Shown here in pieces: positions 35,587 through 44,947 of a stretch of DNA of 64,000 bases (position 1 is the first letter of the stretch; each line of letters begins with the position of its first letter). The notes under the pieces were generated by a model. It searched no databases. It was not told where the DNA came from and saw only the letters and a program-made list of their open reading frames with translations. Position numbers and translations under genes: made by a program. The stretch comes from Kaistella sp. GTDB lineage: Bacteria > Bacteroidota > Bacteroidia > Flavobacteriales > Weeksellaceae. The DNA lies in NCBI GenBank assembly GCA_019459085.1, contig JAIBEW010000005.1, forward strand, positions 1-64,000, in the 5' to 3' direction.

Positions 35587-36513
35587 ATGACGAATCCTCT
35601 ATTTTACGCAAAAATCCTTTTGTTCGGCGAATACGGCATTATCGAAGATTCTCAGGGATTAACCTTACCGTACAGTTTCTACAAAGGCGCGTTAAAATTC
35701 TCCGATTTAAGCAGCGATTTCGAAAAAAAATCAAATCTTTCCCTTCAAAAATATTCAGTTTATTTAAAAAATATTGAAATTCCGGATCAGTTCAAAATAG
35801 ATATTCCTGCTCTCGAGAAAGATCTCAGAAACGGACTTTTCTTCGATTCCAATATTCCGCAGGGATATGGAGTAGGTAGTTCCGGAGCGTTGGTCGCCGC
35901 AATTTTTGAAAAATATTCAGTTAAAAAATATTCTCCCGATCATATTTCTAAAAACGAGCTCAAGGATCTCAAAAAGATATTCGGTGAACTGGAAAGCTAT
36001 TTCCACGGAAAAAGTTCGGGCATCGATCCATTGATCTGCTATATGAATCTTCCGATTTTGATTGAAAATCGTGAAAATGTTGGCAAAGTTTCCATTCCGA
36101 AAGGAGAAGAAGGAAAAGGTGCCATTTTCCTCATCGATTCTGGAATGACAGGCGAAACCGGACCGATGGTACAGATTTTCTTTGAAAAAATGAAAACTGA
36201 AGGATTCCGAAAAACCATGAAAGAGGAGTTCATCCGCTATAACAATGCATGTATTGAAGCATTCCTTAAAAAGGAAATGAATCCGCTGTTCAGGAACCTT
36301 AAAAATCTCTCAATCTGGGCGTACGAACATTTTAAACCGATGATTCCGGAGAGCACTTACAAAGCCTGGAAAAAAGGACTCGACACGAACGCCTATTACC
36401 TGAAGCTTTGCGGCAGCGGAGGTGGTGGCTATATTCTTGGATTCACAAAGGATTACGAAAAAGCAGAGAAAATGCTGTCTGGTTTTCAGAAGGAAGTCAT
36501 TTACAGATTCTAA
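35587..36513 (+). CDS. GHMP kinase, probable mevalonate kinase
   Basis: 308 aa. GHMP motif 1 (KILLFGEYGII) stands at residues 9-19, motif 2 (PQGYGVGSSGALVAAIF) near 91-107 and motif 3 (LCGSGGGGYILGF) near 275. ATG 35587 is used since upstream codons lie over the promoter. Mevalonate kinase phosphorylates mevalonate in the isoprenoid route used by Flavobacteriia. It is followed by a prenyltransferase gene, in keeping with isoprenoid metabolism. Confidence 0.85.
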   Translation: MTNPLFYAKILLFGEYGIIEDSQGLTLPYSFYKGALKFSDLSSDFEKKSNLSLQKYSVYLKNIEIPDQFKIDIPALEKDLRNGLFFDSNIPQGYGVGSSGALVAAIFEKYSVKKYSPDHISKNELKDLKKIFGELESYFHGKSSGIDPLICYMNLPILIENRENVGKVSIPKGEEGKGAIFLIDSGMTGETGPMVQIFFEKMKTEGFRKTMKEEFIRYNNACIEAFLKKEMNPLFRNLKNLSIWAYEHFKPMIPESTYKAWKKGLDTNAYYLKLCGSGGGGYILGFTKDYEKAEKMLSGFQKEVIYRF

Positions 36514-36561
36514 AATTGATGCCGGAAATTACTTCTCATACTTTACATTCGGCATAATTTT

Positions 36562-37452
36562 ATGAAAAACCCACTCTTTTACAGAATTTCACAGTTTGTC
36601 GGGTTTTTGCTTGGAGCCAGGGTTTTCGTAACGGCTTTACTTACTTTCGCTTTATATGTTTCTACTTTTTTTCTTTTTAATCAGGAAGAGAGTTTGAGGA
36701 ATTTTGTGTTCGATTTCAGGATTCACGGCATTATTTTCTGTTCTGTTTTAAGCATTTTGGCGGGCGGAATCATCAATCAGTTCTACGACCGCGAAAAAGA
36801 TAAACTTACAAAACCTTTCCGCACGCGTTTGCAGAGCTTTCTGAAGCAGAAATATTTTCTCTACGCTTATCTTTCTTTGAATCTGGTGTCCCTCGGAATC
36901 GCATTTTTAATTTCTCCGCGGGTTTTTGTTTTCTTTTTGGTATATCAGTTTCTGATGTGGTTTTACAGCCACAAACTGAGTAAAATTCTCATCATCAACA
37001 ATCTCACTTTTGTAGGACTCACTTTGTATCCTTTTTTTGGGATGCTCGTATATTACCGGACTTTTTCCCTGAAAGTCTTTTTAATGGCCGCATTTCTGTT
37101 TTTAATGCTGCTGATTATCGACGTTGTGAAAGATTTTCTCACCCGGACTGCTGATAAAATGTTTGGCTACGACACCCTTCCGATCTACTTTGGTTTAAAG
37201 ACTTCCACAATTATCAGCATTATTCTGATCGTAATTTCAATGGGTGTTTCAGCGATCATTATAGACAAAACCGGTTTCAACAGCATTCTGAATTATTACT
37301 TCGGTGCCGGATTGTTCATTCTTATTTTTTCTGTTTATTTATTGATGAGACCGGCCACGAAAAACACCGTTATCGTTCTGAATATTCTCAGGATCTGGAT
37401 TTTTATCGGAATCATCGCCATGCTTTTCAACGGAATCCTTACAAAATTTTAG
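36562..37452 (+). CDS. UbiA-family prenyltransferase
   Basis: 296 aa with about eight membrane helices. The first Asp-rich motif is NQFYDREKDK (D-x3-D) near 73-82, the second DVVKD near 193-197, both needed for Mg2+ and diphosphate binding. In related Flavobacteriia this gene is often called geranylgeranylglycerol-phosphate geranylgeranyltransferase; the acceptor cannot be decided from this sequence. It starts 49 bp after the mevalonate kinase gene. Confidence 0.82.
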   Translation: MKNPLFYRISQFVGFLLGARVFVTALLTFALYVSTFFLFNQEESLRNFVFDFRIHGIIFCSVLSILAGGIINQFYDREKDKLTKPFRTRLQSFLKQKYFLYAYLSLNLVSLGIAFLISPRVFVFFLVYQFLMWFYSHKLSKILIINNLTFVGLTLYPFFGMLVYYRTFSLKVFLMAAFLFLMLLIIDVVKDFLTRTADKMFGYDTLPIYFGLKTSTIISIILIVISMGVSAIIIDKTGFNSILNYYFGAGLFILIFSVYLLMRPATKNTVIVLNILRIWIFIGIIAMLFNGILTKF

Positions 37453-37481
37453 TTTTTATTTTTTTTTCCTTTTCTATTGTT

Positions 37482-37489
37482 TAAATTTG
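37482..37489 (+). promoter_or_regulatory. -7 element TAAATTTG for proline dehydrogenase
   Basis: TAAATTTG ends 19 bases before the ATG at 37509. Confidence 0.55.
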
Positions 37490-37508
37490 CTTCTACTAAA
37501 AAGTTTTA

Positions 37509-38678
37509 ATGAGCATTTTCAACAATACACAGCTTGCTTTCGCCGATAAGACCGACGCACAGCTGAAAAAAGCATACTGGATGTTTAAACTGATTGAACA
37601 GCCGGCTCTTACCAAAATCGGAACCAATATCCTCAATTTTACCGTTCACAATAATTTTCCTTTCGCCGGAGACGTCGTTAAGGCCACTTTATTCGAACAG
37701 TTTTGTGGCGGCGAAACGCGCGAAGAGAGCATGCAGGTCGTTTCACAGATGTTCCGCCGGGGAGTCGGAAGTATTTTCGATTATTCGATTGAAGGAAAGG
37801 AAGAGGAAGCTGTTTTTGATGCGGTTTGTAATGAAATTAAAGATATTATCCGCTTTTCCGTCGGCAATCCTGCGATTCCATTCATCGTTTTTAAACCAAC
37901 AGCTTTCGGCAGAATTGATATTTATGAAGAAATCGGAAAAGGAACGGAACTCACTTCCAGCCAGAAAGAAGAATGGGAAAGAGTTGTAAAAAGGTTTGAC
38001 GAAGTCTGCAGACTTTGTTTTGAAAATGACAAAAAAGTGATGATCGATGCAGAAGAGACCTGGATGCAGGATGCAGCCGACCATTTGGTGGAGGAAATGA
38101 TGGAGAAATACAACCGCGAAAAACCTATCGTCTGGAATACCATTCAGATGTACAGAACCGGAAGGCTGGAATATATGCAGGCAAACCTTCAGCGTGCAAA
38201 AGAAAAAGGCTATTTCATAGGCTACAAAATTGTACGCGGTGCTTATATGGAAAAAGAACGGGAAAGAGCTGCCGCAAACGGTTATCCGGATCCGATCCAA
38301 CCAACAAAAGACGCTTCAGATAAAAATTATAACGACGGAATTGATTTCGTGATGGCCAACCTGGACCGTGTTTCTGCATTTTTCGGAACCCACAACGAGA
38401 AATCCAGCGAACTGGTCATGGATAAGATGAAAGCGAAAGGTCTTGAAAACAGCGATGACCGAATCTATTTCGGCCAACTGTATGGAATGAGCGACAATAT
38501 CACTTTCTTCTTAGCTGACAAAAAATACAATGTTGCGAAATATCTACCTTACGGTCCCGTAAAAGATGTGGTGCCATATCTCACGCGCAGAGCGCAGGAA
38601 AACACTTCTGTTAAGGGACAGACCGGTCGCGAACTCGGTCTGATTCAAAAAGAACTGGACCGCAGAAAAGGAAAATAA
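37509..38678 (+). CDS. Proline dehydrogenase
   Basis: 389 aa FAD-dependent TIM-barrel enzyme oxidising proline to pyrroline-5-carboxylate, delivering electrons to the quinone pool. Diagnostic pieces are VMIDAEETWMQDAADHLV near 180, WNTIQMYRTGRLEYM near 212, YKIVRGAYMEKERERA near 240, GTHNEKSSEL near 298 and the C-terminal KYLPYGPVKDVVPYLTRRAQENTSV. This is the monofunctional form; the P5C dehydrogenase is not adjacent. Confidence 0.95.
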   Translation: MSIFNNTQLAFADKTDAQLKKAYWMFKLIEQPALTKIGTNILNFTVHNNFPFAGDVVKATLFEQFCGGETREESMQVVSQMFRRGVGSIFDYSIEGKEEEAVFDAVCNEIKDIIRFSVGNPAIPFIVFKPTAFGRIDIYEEIGKGTELTSSQKEEWERVVKRFDEVCRLCFENDKKVMIDAEETWMQDAADHLVEEMMEKYNREKPIVWNTIQMYRTGRLEYMQANLQRAKEKGYFIGYKIVRGAYMEKERERAAANGYPDPIQPTKDASDKNYNDGIDFVMANLDRVSAFFGTHNEKSSELVMDKMKAKGLENSDDRIYFGQLYGMSDNITFFLADKKYNVAKYLPYGPVKDVVPYLTRRAQENTSVKGQTGRELGLIQKELDRRKGK

Positions 38679-38740
38679 ATTTTTATTGAACAACCATATT
38701 TTAGATCTGATATTTTAGACTAAATAAATAACATTTACAG

Positions 38741-38763
38741 AACGGGCTTCAGCCCGTTTTTTC
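38741..38763 (+). terminator. Terminator of proline dehydrogenase
   Basis: AACGGGCT, TC, AGCCCGTT followed by T. Confidence 0.88.
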
Positions 38764-38775
38764 GTGGGAAGCAGT

Positions 38776-38803
38776 TTGCTTTGACTGGAATTTTCTAAAT
38801 TTG
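38776..38803 (+). promoter_or_regulatory. Promoter of priA (TTG ... TAAATTTG)
   Basis: TTG 38776-38778, 17 bases, TAAATTTG 38796-38803, 53 bases before the TTG start codon. Confidence 0.7.
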
Positions 38804-38856
38804 CAGATTGCCGGAGCGCAAAATTTCTAAATCAGATAAATTTCTAAAAAATTACC

Positions 38857-41304
38857 TTGACTTTCGCTCAGATCATCTTACCGCTGAACCTCAAAGGAAC
38901 TTTTACCTATAAAGTTCCAGAAGCTTTAGTGGAAAAACTCGAGCCGGGAATGCGCGTTTTGGTCCCGTTTCGCGGCAAAAAAATATACACGGGAATTGTT
39001 TCGGAAATTCACAGCGAAAAACCCGAAACCTTCGTTCCGAAAGAACTGATCAGTATTCTGGATGATTTTCCGATTCTGCCGAAAGAACAGAACCTTTTCT
39101 GGAACTGGCTTTCAGAATACTACCTCTGCAACCTGGGTGAGATTTACCGTTTTGCTTTTCCGTCTTCTTTGAAACTGGAAAGTGAAACCTATCTGAAACT
39201 GAAACCCAATGCAACAGTAGATTTTGAACATCTGGATGTGAATGAAATGTACCTCATTCAGGCGTTGGAAGTGCGTCAGCTCATCAATTTAAAGGAAATC
39301 GAAGCGTTTATTCCGAAAAAGGATATCGTAAAAACCATTAATGCCCTCATTGATCTGCAGTACATCGAAATTGATGAAAAAATTGCCGAAAAATACAGGG
39401 CAAAGGAAGTTGCCTATTTAAGAATCAATGAGGAAGAGCTCAAGAACAGAAAACTTCCCGAAATTCTGGTTCAGTTGAAAAAATCCCCTAAGCAGCAGGA
39501 ACTTTTTCTGATGCTGCTCGAAAAACAGACGGAAAATCCCGAAACACCACTGCGGAAATCCGAAATATTCAGCGAAGGAAACTTTGCGCATGCGCAGTTG
39601 AAATCTTTGACAGAAAAGAATCTGGTGCAGGAATATTTTCTTCAGAAAGACCGACTCGAAACCTACAGCGGCGAAACCGAAGAACTCGACGAGTTGAGTG
39701 AAGCGCAGCAAGCGGCAAAAATTGAAATCGATACAGCGTTTACAGAAGGCAAAAATGTACTGCTCCATGGCGTCACCTCTTCAGGCAAAACCCATATTTA
39801 TCTCGCGAAAATTGAAGAAACCGTGCAGAACGGAAAAAATGTTCTTTTTTTGCTTCCTGAAATTTCTTTGACAAAACAGATTGTTCAGCGCCTCGAAAAA
39901 AAGTACGGAAAGCAACTCGGTTTTTATCACCAGAAACTGACTGATTTTGAAAGGGTAGAAGTTTGGCGTAAGATTAAAAACAACGAACTGAAAGTGCTGA
40001 TTGGCACCCGGAATGCGCTTTTTCTTCCGTTTCAGAATATTGGACTGATTGTCGTGGATGAGGAGCACGATTCTGCCTACAAACCGCGGGAAGTTTCACC
40101 ATTTTTTAATGGAAAAGATGCCGCTCAGGTTCTGGCCAATTTTTACGGAGCAAATGTCATTCTGGGTTCTGCGACACCGTCTGTTGAGTCATATTATCTT
40201 GCAAAAAAAGACAGAATTCGTTACGTGTTTCTTGCCGAACGTTTCGGACAGGTAAAATTACCGGAGTTTGAGATCATCAATTTTAAAGAAGAGCAGGATT
40301 CAAAAAAAATCATCGGCAATTTTTCTTTGAAACTGATTGATGAAATCAAAAAGGAACTGGAGCATAAAAAGCAGACCATGATTCTCCACAACCGCCGCGG
40401 TTATGCCAATGTGGTGGAATGCGAAACCTGTGGTTACGTGAATTACTGTTCGAACTGTGATGTGGTCATGACTTATCACAAATTTTCGAATGAAATGAAA
40501 TGTCACTACTGCGGCCAGAAAGCTGCAAAACCGAAAGTCTGCCCGAAATGCCATTCGGAAAACCTGAATGAACGCGGAGTTGGCGTGGAACAGATTCACG
40601 AAGAAGTGTCAAGGATTTTCCCTGATGCAGAAGTCGATAGGATGGATGTGGATTCGATGCGGAAAAAGTTTGCGTACGAAAAACTCTATGAAAAAATTGA
40701 AACAGGTGAAACTGAAATTATCGTCGGAACGCAGATGATTTCCAAAGGCCTCGACTTCGACAATATCGAACTCGTGGCCATACCAAAAGCGGATTCGTTG
40801 CTCTATGTGCAGGATTTCAGGGCGGAAGAAAGGGCTTATCAGCTCATTACCCAGGTATCCGGAAGAGCGGGAAGATTATCCGGTGAAGGCAAAATTCTCA
40901 TTCAGACGTATAATCCTCAACATCTGGTGTTTCAACTCATAAAAGAACATGATTCAACGAAAATTTACAGCCATTTTCTGGAGGAACGAAAGAAATTTCT
41001 TTATCCACCTTTCGTAAAGCTGATCATGATCGAACTCAAACACCGGAAGGAAGACAAAGTGAACCGCGCTTCACAGTTTCTGGGATCGGTGCTGAGAAAA
41101 TATCTGCCAGAAGAATGCATTCTGGGCCCTGAAAAATCTCCAATCGGGAAACTGAATCTTCTGTATCAGTTTCAGATTATGCTTAAGCTGCCGCGGGGCA
41201 AAAAATACGCCGAATATAAAAATCTTGTAGAAGCCAGTCTGGAGGAATTTGATGAAATCACTGCTTACCAAAGCATTAAACAGATGATTTTCGTGGATTT
41301 TTAA
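38857..41304 (+). CDS. priA: Primosomal replication protein N' (PriA helicase)
   Basis: 815 aa replication-restart helicase. The start is TTG (MTFAQIILPLNLKGTFTYKVP), matching the family N-terminus. Order: DNA-binding 3'BD (1-95), winged helix, Walker A GVTSSGKT around 305-312, DEEH box near 398, four CxxC pairs binding zinc (about 525-565, CETC, CSNC, CHYC, CPKC), then helicase motifs including GTQMISKGLDFDN and QVSGRAGR. Length somewhat above the 730 aa E. coli form. No neighbouring replication gene. Confidence 0.96.
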   Translation: MTFAQIILPLNLKGTFTYKVPEALVEKLEPGMRVLVPFRGKKIYTGIVSEIHSEKPETFVPKELISILDDFPILPKEQNLFWNWLSEYYLCNLGEIYRFAFPSSLKLESETYLKLKPNATVDFEHLDVNEMYLIQALEVRQLINLKEIEAFIPKKDIVKTINALIDLQYIEIDEKIAEKYRAKEVAYLRINEEELKNRKLPEILVQLKKSPKQQELFLMLLEKQTENPETPLRKSEIFSEGNFAHAQLKSLTEKNLVQEYFLQKDRLETYSGETEELDELSEAQQAAKIEIDTAFTEGKNVLLHGVTSSGKTHIYLAKIEETVQNGKNVLFLLPEISLTKQIVQRLEKKYGKQLGFYHQKLTDFERVEVWRKIKNNELKVLIGTRNALFLPFQNIGLIVVDEEHDSAYKPREVSPFFNGKDAAQVLANFYGANVILGSATPSVESYYLAKKDRIRYVFLAERFGQVKLPEFEIINFKEEQDSKKIIGNFSLKLIDEIKKELEHKKQTMILHNRRGYANVVECETCGYVNYCSNCDVVMTYHKFSNEMKCHYCGQKAAKPKVCPKCHSENLNERGVGVEQIHEEVSRIFPDAEVDRMDVDSMRKKFAYEKLYEKIETGETEIIVGTQMISKGLDFDNIELVAIPKADSLLYVQDFRAEERAYQLITQVSGRAGRLSGEGKILIQTYNPQHLVFQLIKEHDSTKIYSHFLEERKKFLYPPFVKLIMIELKHRKEDKVNRASQFLGSVLRKYLPEECILGPEKSPIGKLNLLYQFQIMLKLPRGKKYAEYKNLVEASLEEFDEITAYQSIKQMIFVDF

Positions 41305-41368
41305 GAAACTTTAACGCTTTTTTGTAGGTTTTAAGGCTGGTAAGTGACGGTTTATCAACAATAATTTC

Positions 41369-41376
41369 TATTTTTG
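41369..41376 (+). promoter_or_regulatory. -7 element TATTTTTG for the PBP4 gene
   Basis: Exact TAnnTTTG match in the 150 bp gap, 78 bases before the ATG at 41455. Confidence 0.5.
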
Positions 41377-41454
41377 AGCGTTCGATAGATGTTTATGCGT
41401 TCAATCTTATCGAAAAAAAGAAGAGTTATTCAGATAATCAAATAAATATTTTAA

Positions 41455-42915
41455 ATGATTAAACTAAAAAAAATCATTGTTCCGGTTGCTTTTGCGTTTT
41501 CAGCGTTAGCAATGGGACAGGGAACTTTCGCCTCGTCAAATTATCCTCAATCATACGAAAACCAACCTTCCAGCGCTATTAAAGATGTAGTTTCTACAGA
41601 AAAGCTGCTTACGGCAAAGGAAATTGTAGACATTAACATCAATTCGATGGCTAATGATCCTGTTCTGCGCAACGCGAACTGGGGTTTTGTGGTGTATGAT
41701 CCGAAGACGAAAAAGGTGATTTCATCTTACAACGAAAATCAGTCGCTGGTTCCGGCCTCCACTACAAAGCTGCTTACCACAGAAACGGCGGTACATCTTT
41801 TAGGAGAAAAATTCCGTTGGATCACGCAACTCGAATATTCAGGAACACTTAATCCGGAGGGCGTTCTGGACGGGAATCTTTATATCGTAGGCAGCGGCGA
41901 CCCCTCTCTAGGAACCAATAAAGCCGGGGCGCAATCATACAGCAGTATTGTAGCAGATTTTATAGCGGCTATGAACAGCAAAGGAATTAAAAAAGTAAAT
42001 GGAAACATTATTATTCAGACGGGAGTTTTCAAACTGAATAAAACCCAGAAGTTGCCTGAGAATATCGTTTGGCTCGAAAACGGGAATTATTATCTTCCGG
42101 CTGGAACTACTTTAAACATCAATCCGGAAAACGAAAAACTTATTGCAAAGCAATCAAATCCTTTTTCGGAAAGCAAAAATTACTATTATATCTCTCCGTA
42201 CATCCAGCAGATGGTATATGCCGAAAAATTCGAAAATGGTGGAGTAACTACGAAACTTCCCGATGCTCCCGCATATCTGGCAAATGCTCTGAGAACCGCT
42301 ATGGTAAAAAGCAAACTGCTAATTACAGGGAAAGTGATGACGAAGATGAATGATGCAGAACCTGAAAAAAGAGAAATTATTACTTCTTATCTGTCTCCGA
42401 CATTATCTGAAATTATGTTCTATACGAATCAGCACAGCGATAATGCGCTTGCTGAAGCTACATTAAAAATGGTAGGTTTTCAAAAAAAGGGTGATCAGAC
42501 TATTGAATCGGGCAGAGCAGTGGTCATCAGTCATCTTGCTGCCGAAGGATTCGATACCGCAGGTCTGAATTATATTGATGGAAGCGGGCTTTCACGTCAG
42601 AATACCGTTACGCCTATCGCTCAGGTAAAATTCCTGACCTCGCTGATGAACGAAAAATATTACAAATCCTATTTTGCATCTTTGCCGATTGCCGGCCAGA
42701 CGGGAACTCTCAAAAGAATGTTCGCAGGAACTGGAAATGGTCAGATATTCGCCAAAACAGGAACATTGAATAAAGTGAAAACGCTTGCAGGTTATTTGAA
42801 AACATATTCAGGAAAGACCTTGGTTTTCTCGTTACTCATCAACAACTATGCGGGGTCTGTGGATCAGGTTAAGGCAAAAATGGAGAAGATTCTGGAGCCG
42901 GCGCTGAGTTTATAA
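41455..42915 (+). CDS. dacB: D-alanyl-D-alanine carboxypeptidase/endopeptidase (PBP4)
   Basis: 486 aa S13 peptidase working on periplasmic peptidoglycan. A signal peptide (1-21) precedes the penicillin-fold domain. The SxxK nucleophile is in VPASTTKLLTTE near 100, the SDN triad in TNQHSDNALAE near 326, and KTG in FAKTGTLNKV near 430, with the family's inserted domains between the first two. All catalytic residues are present. A terminator follows. Confidence 0.92.
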   Translation: MIKLKKIIVPVAFAFSALAMGQGTFASSNYPQSYENQPSSAIKDVVSTEKLLTAKEIVDININSMANDPVLRNANWGFVVYDPKTKKVISSYNENQSLVPASTTKLLTTETAVHLLGEKFRWITQLEYSGTLNPEGVLDGNLYIVGSGDPSLGTNKAGAQSYSSIVADFIAAMNSKGIKKVNGNIIIQTGVFKLNKTQKLPENIVWLENGNYYLPAGTTLNINPENEKLIAKQSNPFSESKNYYYISPYIQQMVYAEKFENGGVTTKLPDAPAYLANALRTAMVKSKLLITGKVMTKMNDAEPEKREIITSYLSPTLSEIMFYTNQHSDNALAEATLKMVGFQKKGDQTIESGRAVVISHLAAEGFDTAGLNYIDGSGLSRQNTVTPIAQVKFLTSLMNEKYYKSYFASLPIAGQTGTLKRMFAGTGNGQIFAKTGTLNKVKTLAGYLKTYSGKTLVFSLLINNYAGSVDQVKAKMEKILEPALSL

Positions 42916-42936
42916 AAAAATACATAAATCGTTTTA

Positions 42937-42970
42937 AAAACCTTTCTTCCATGATGTTGAAAGGTTTTTT
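42937..42970 (+). terminator. Terminator of dacB with an ATG in its loop
   Basis: AAAACCTTTC and GAAAGGTTTT with a 12-base loop, then further T. The ATG at 42951, in frame with the next gene, falls in the loop and is not a plausible start. Confidence 0.85.
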
Positions 42971-42978
42971 TATCTTAG
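42971..42978 (+). promoter_or_regulatory. Variant -7 element TATCTTAG(C) for the M1 peptidase gene
   Basis: TATCTTAGC directly abuts the terminator T-tract and ends 14 bases before the GTG start at 42993. Confidence 0.5.
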
Positions 42979-42992
42979 CAAAAATAATTAAA

Positions 42993-44921
42993 GTGAAAAA
43001 ATTATATTTATTTCTTGTTTTATCATTTTTCGGCAGCACTGTTTCGGCTCAGGACGAAGACGTGGAAAGAAAAGCAATGATTGCAAGAGAAATCAGCAAC
43101 TATCAGAAAATGGTTGAATTTAATGTGAATCCGAACACCTTAAATTACGATTTGAAATACCAGCGGATGAATCTTACTCTTACTCCGGGAGTGTATAATG
43201 TTTCCGGATCGGTAACTTCTCACTTTCTGCCAAATCAGAATATCAGCAGCATTTATTTTGACTTAACCACTGCATTAACGGTTTCGCAGGTCACTTACCA
43301 TGGAAACAACGTGAATTTTCAGCAGCTTCCAACGAAGGAAGTACGCATTGATTTTCCCGCGTCAATTCCGTCCAACACTTTAGATTCCCTTACAATTCAC
43401 TATTCCGGAGCACCGGACCTGGCAAATAATGCATTTGCCAATCATATGCAGAGCGGGATACCGGTCCTTTCCACTTTGTCTGAACCTTATGGCGCTCAGG
43501 ATTGGTTTCCTACAAAGCAAAGCTTGAATGACAAGATTGACCGGTTCGATTTTAAAATCACCACTCCGGATCAGTTCAGTGTAGCAGCAAACGGCAAAAT
43601 GATGTCGGAAACAGCACTTCCCGGCAATCAAAAACTTACCTTCTGGAGAACAGAGTATCCAATGACCGCATATCTGGTTGCAGTTTCCATTACCAATTTT
43701 ACGAAAATCAATGATGTAATCGGAACACCACCTTTTCCTTTCGTTAATTATGTCTATCCAAGCACAACGGGAAATGCAACCGTGATGGCGAATATCGAAT
43801 GGACCAAACAGGCAATGGCGACCTTTGAAACCTATTTTGGAGCTTATCCTTTCAGAAACGAAAAGTACGGACACATGGAATTTGGCTATAGTGGGGTGTG
43901 TATGGAACACCAGACCATGAGTTCGATGAGTTCCTGGGGGAAAGCAGTTATTGCGCATGAACTTGCCCATCAGTGGTTCGGAGACAAGGTAACATGCGGC
44001 GCCTGGAATGACATCTGGCTGAATGAAGGTTTTGCGACTTTTGGGGAGCATCTTGTGAACGAAAAATTACTGATGAACAATACTGATTTTCTGAATTATC
44101 TTTTGGGGCAGAAAAATTATATTACAGGCGCTGTAGGCGGGAGTACATATGTTGCTGATGCTAATCTGGCCAGCGTAGGCACAATTTTCAGCGGGAGACT
44201 TTCTTATGCCAAAGGCGGTTATATTTTAAGAATGCTTAAATGGATTTTAGGAGATGCCGCTTTCTATCAGGCCATAAGAGACTACCACACAAGACCAAAC
44301 TTAGCATATAATTACGCAAAATCAACTGACTTAAATGCGTCACTTCTTCAATCTACAGGTACAGATTTTACCGGATTTTTCAATGACTGGCTTTACGGTC
44401 AGGGATACCCGACTTATACCATCAAATGGGATCAGAACAATTCGAATACCAATTTGGTGTTTCTGGTTTCTCAGGTTCAAAGCCATTCTTCCGTAAGTTT
44501 CTTTGAGATGCCGCTGCCGATTAAAGTCAACGGTACAGCCGGGCAAACGGCCTATTTTGCGCTCAACAATACGGCCAACAACCAGTATTTCAATCAGGCG
44601 GTTACCTTCCCGGTGGCGAGTGTAGAATTCAATTATGATTACCAGATGCTGGAAAGAAATTCTACGGTTGCCAGAGATCTGACTTTAGGACTCAACACGT
44701 CCGAAAAGGAAGACTTCGTCATGTATCCAATTCCTGCAAAGAATGAACTGTTCTTTAAAGGCATCAGCAAAGCCGCCGATTACGAAATACATTTCACCGA
44801 CGGCAAGCTGGTAAAAAAAGGAAAGTACATTCCTTCCGCTTCCATTAATATTTCAGAACTTGTTCCGGGGATCTATGTCATGAGCATTAACGGAAAGTAT
44901 CTTAAATTCACAAAAAAATAA
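42993..44921 (+). CDS. Secreted M1 family aminopeptidase with T9SS sorting domain
   Basis: 642 aa from GTG 42993, which gives a clean signal peptide (MKKLYLFLVLSFFGSTVSA). The N-terminal saddle domain spans about 45-240, the thermolysin-like domain about 250-480 with zinc motif HELAH at 322-326 and the third ligand E345 in WLNEGF; the substrate-binding GxMEN is seen as GVCMEH near 301-306, with His for Asn. A T9SS tail (FVMYPIPAKNELFF to KFTKK) ends the protein, so it is surface-bound or released. Nutritional protein breakdown is the inferred role. Confidence 0.9.
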   Translation: MKKLYLFLVLSFFGSTVSAQDEDVERKAMIAREISNYQKMVEFNVNPNTLNYDLKYQRMNLTLTPGVYNVSGSVTSHFLPNQNISSIYFDLTTALTVSQVTYHGNNVNFQQLPTKEVRIDFPASIPSNTLDSLTIHYSGAPDLANNAFANHMQSGIPVLSTLSEPYGAQDWFPTKQSLNDKIDRFDFKITTPDQFSVAANGKMMSETALPGNQKLTFWRTEYPMTAYLVAVSITNFTKINDVIGTPPFPFVNYVYPSTTGNATVMANIEWTKQAMATFETYFGAYPFRNEKYGHMEFGYSGVCMEHQTMSSMSSWGKAVIAHELAHQWFGDKVTCGAWNDIWLNEGFATFGEHLVNEKLLMNNTDFLNYLLGQKNYITGAVGGSTYVADANLASVGTIFSGRLSYAKGGYILRMLKWILGDAAFYQAIRDYHTRPNLAYNYAKSTDLNASLLQSTGTDFTGFFNDWLYGQGYPTYTIKWDQNNSNTNLVFLVSQVQSHSSVSFFEMPLPIKVNGTAGQTAYFALNNTANNQYFNQAVTFPVASVEFNYDYQMLERNSTVARDLTLGLNTSEKEDFVMYPIPAKNELFFKGISKAADYEIHFTDGKLVKKGKYIPSASINISELVPGIYVMSINGKYLKFTKK

Positions 44922-44947
44922 AAGATAACCTCGATCCATCTTAAAAT

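Noticed and set aside
37743-38300. 185-codon minus-strand frame in proline dehydrogenase
   Set aside because: Antisense to conserved catalytic segments, Phe-rich, no start signal.
43380-44051. 223-codon minus-strand frame opposite the M1 peptidase
   Set aside because: Entirely antisense to the zinc-peptidase core; Cys/His/Ile composition reflects the complement of that gene.
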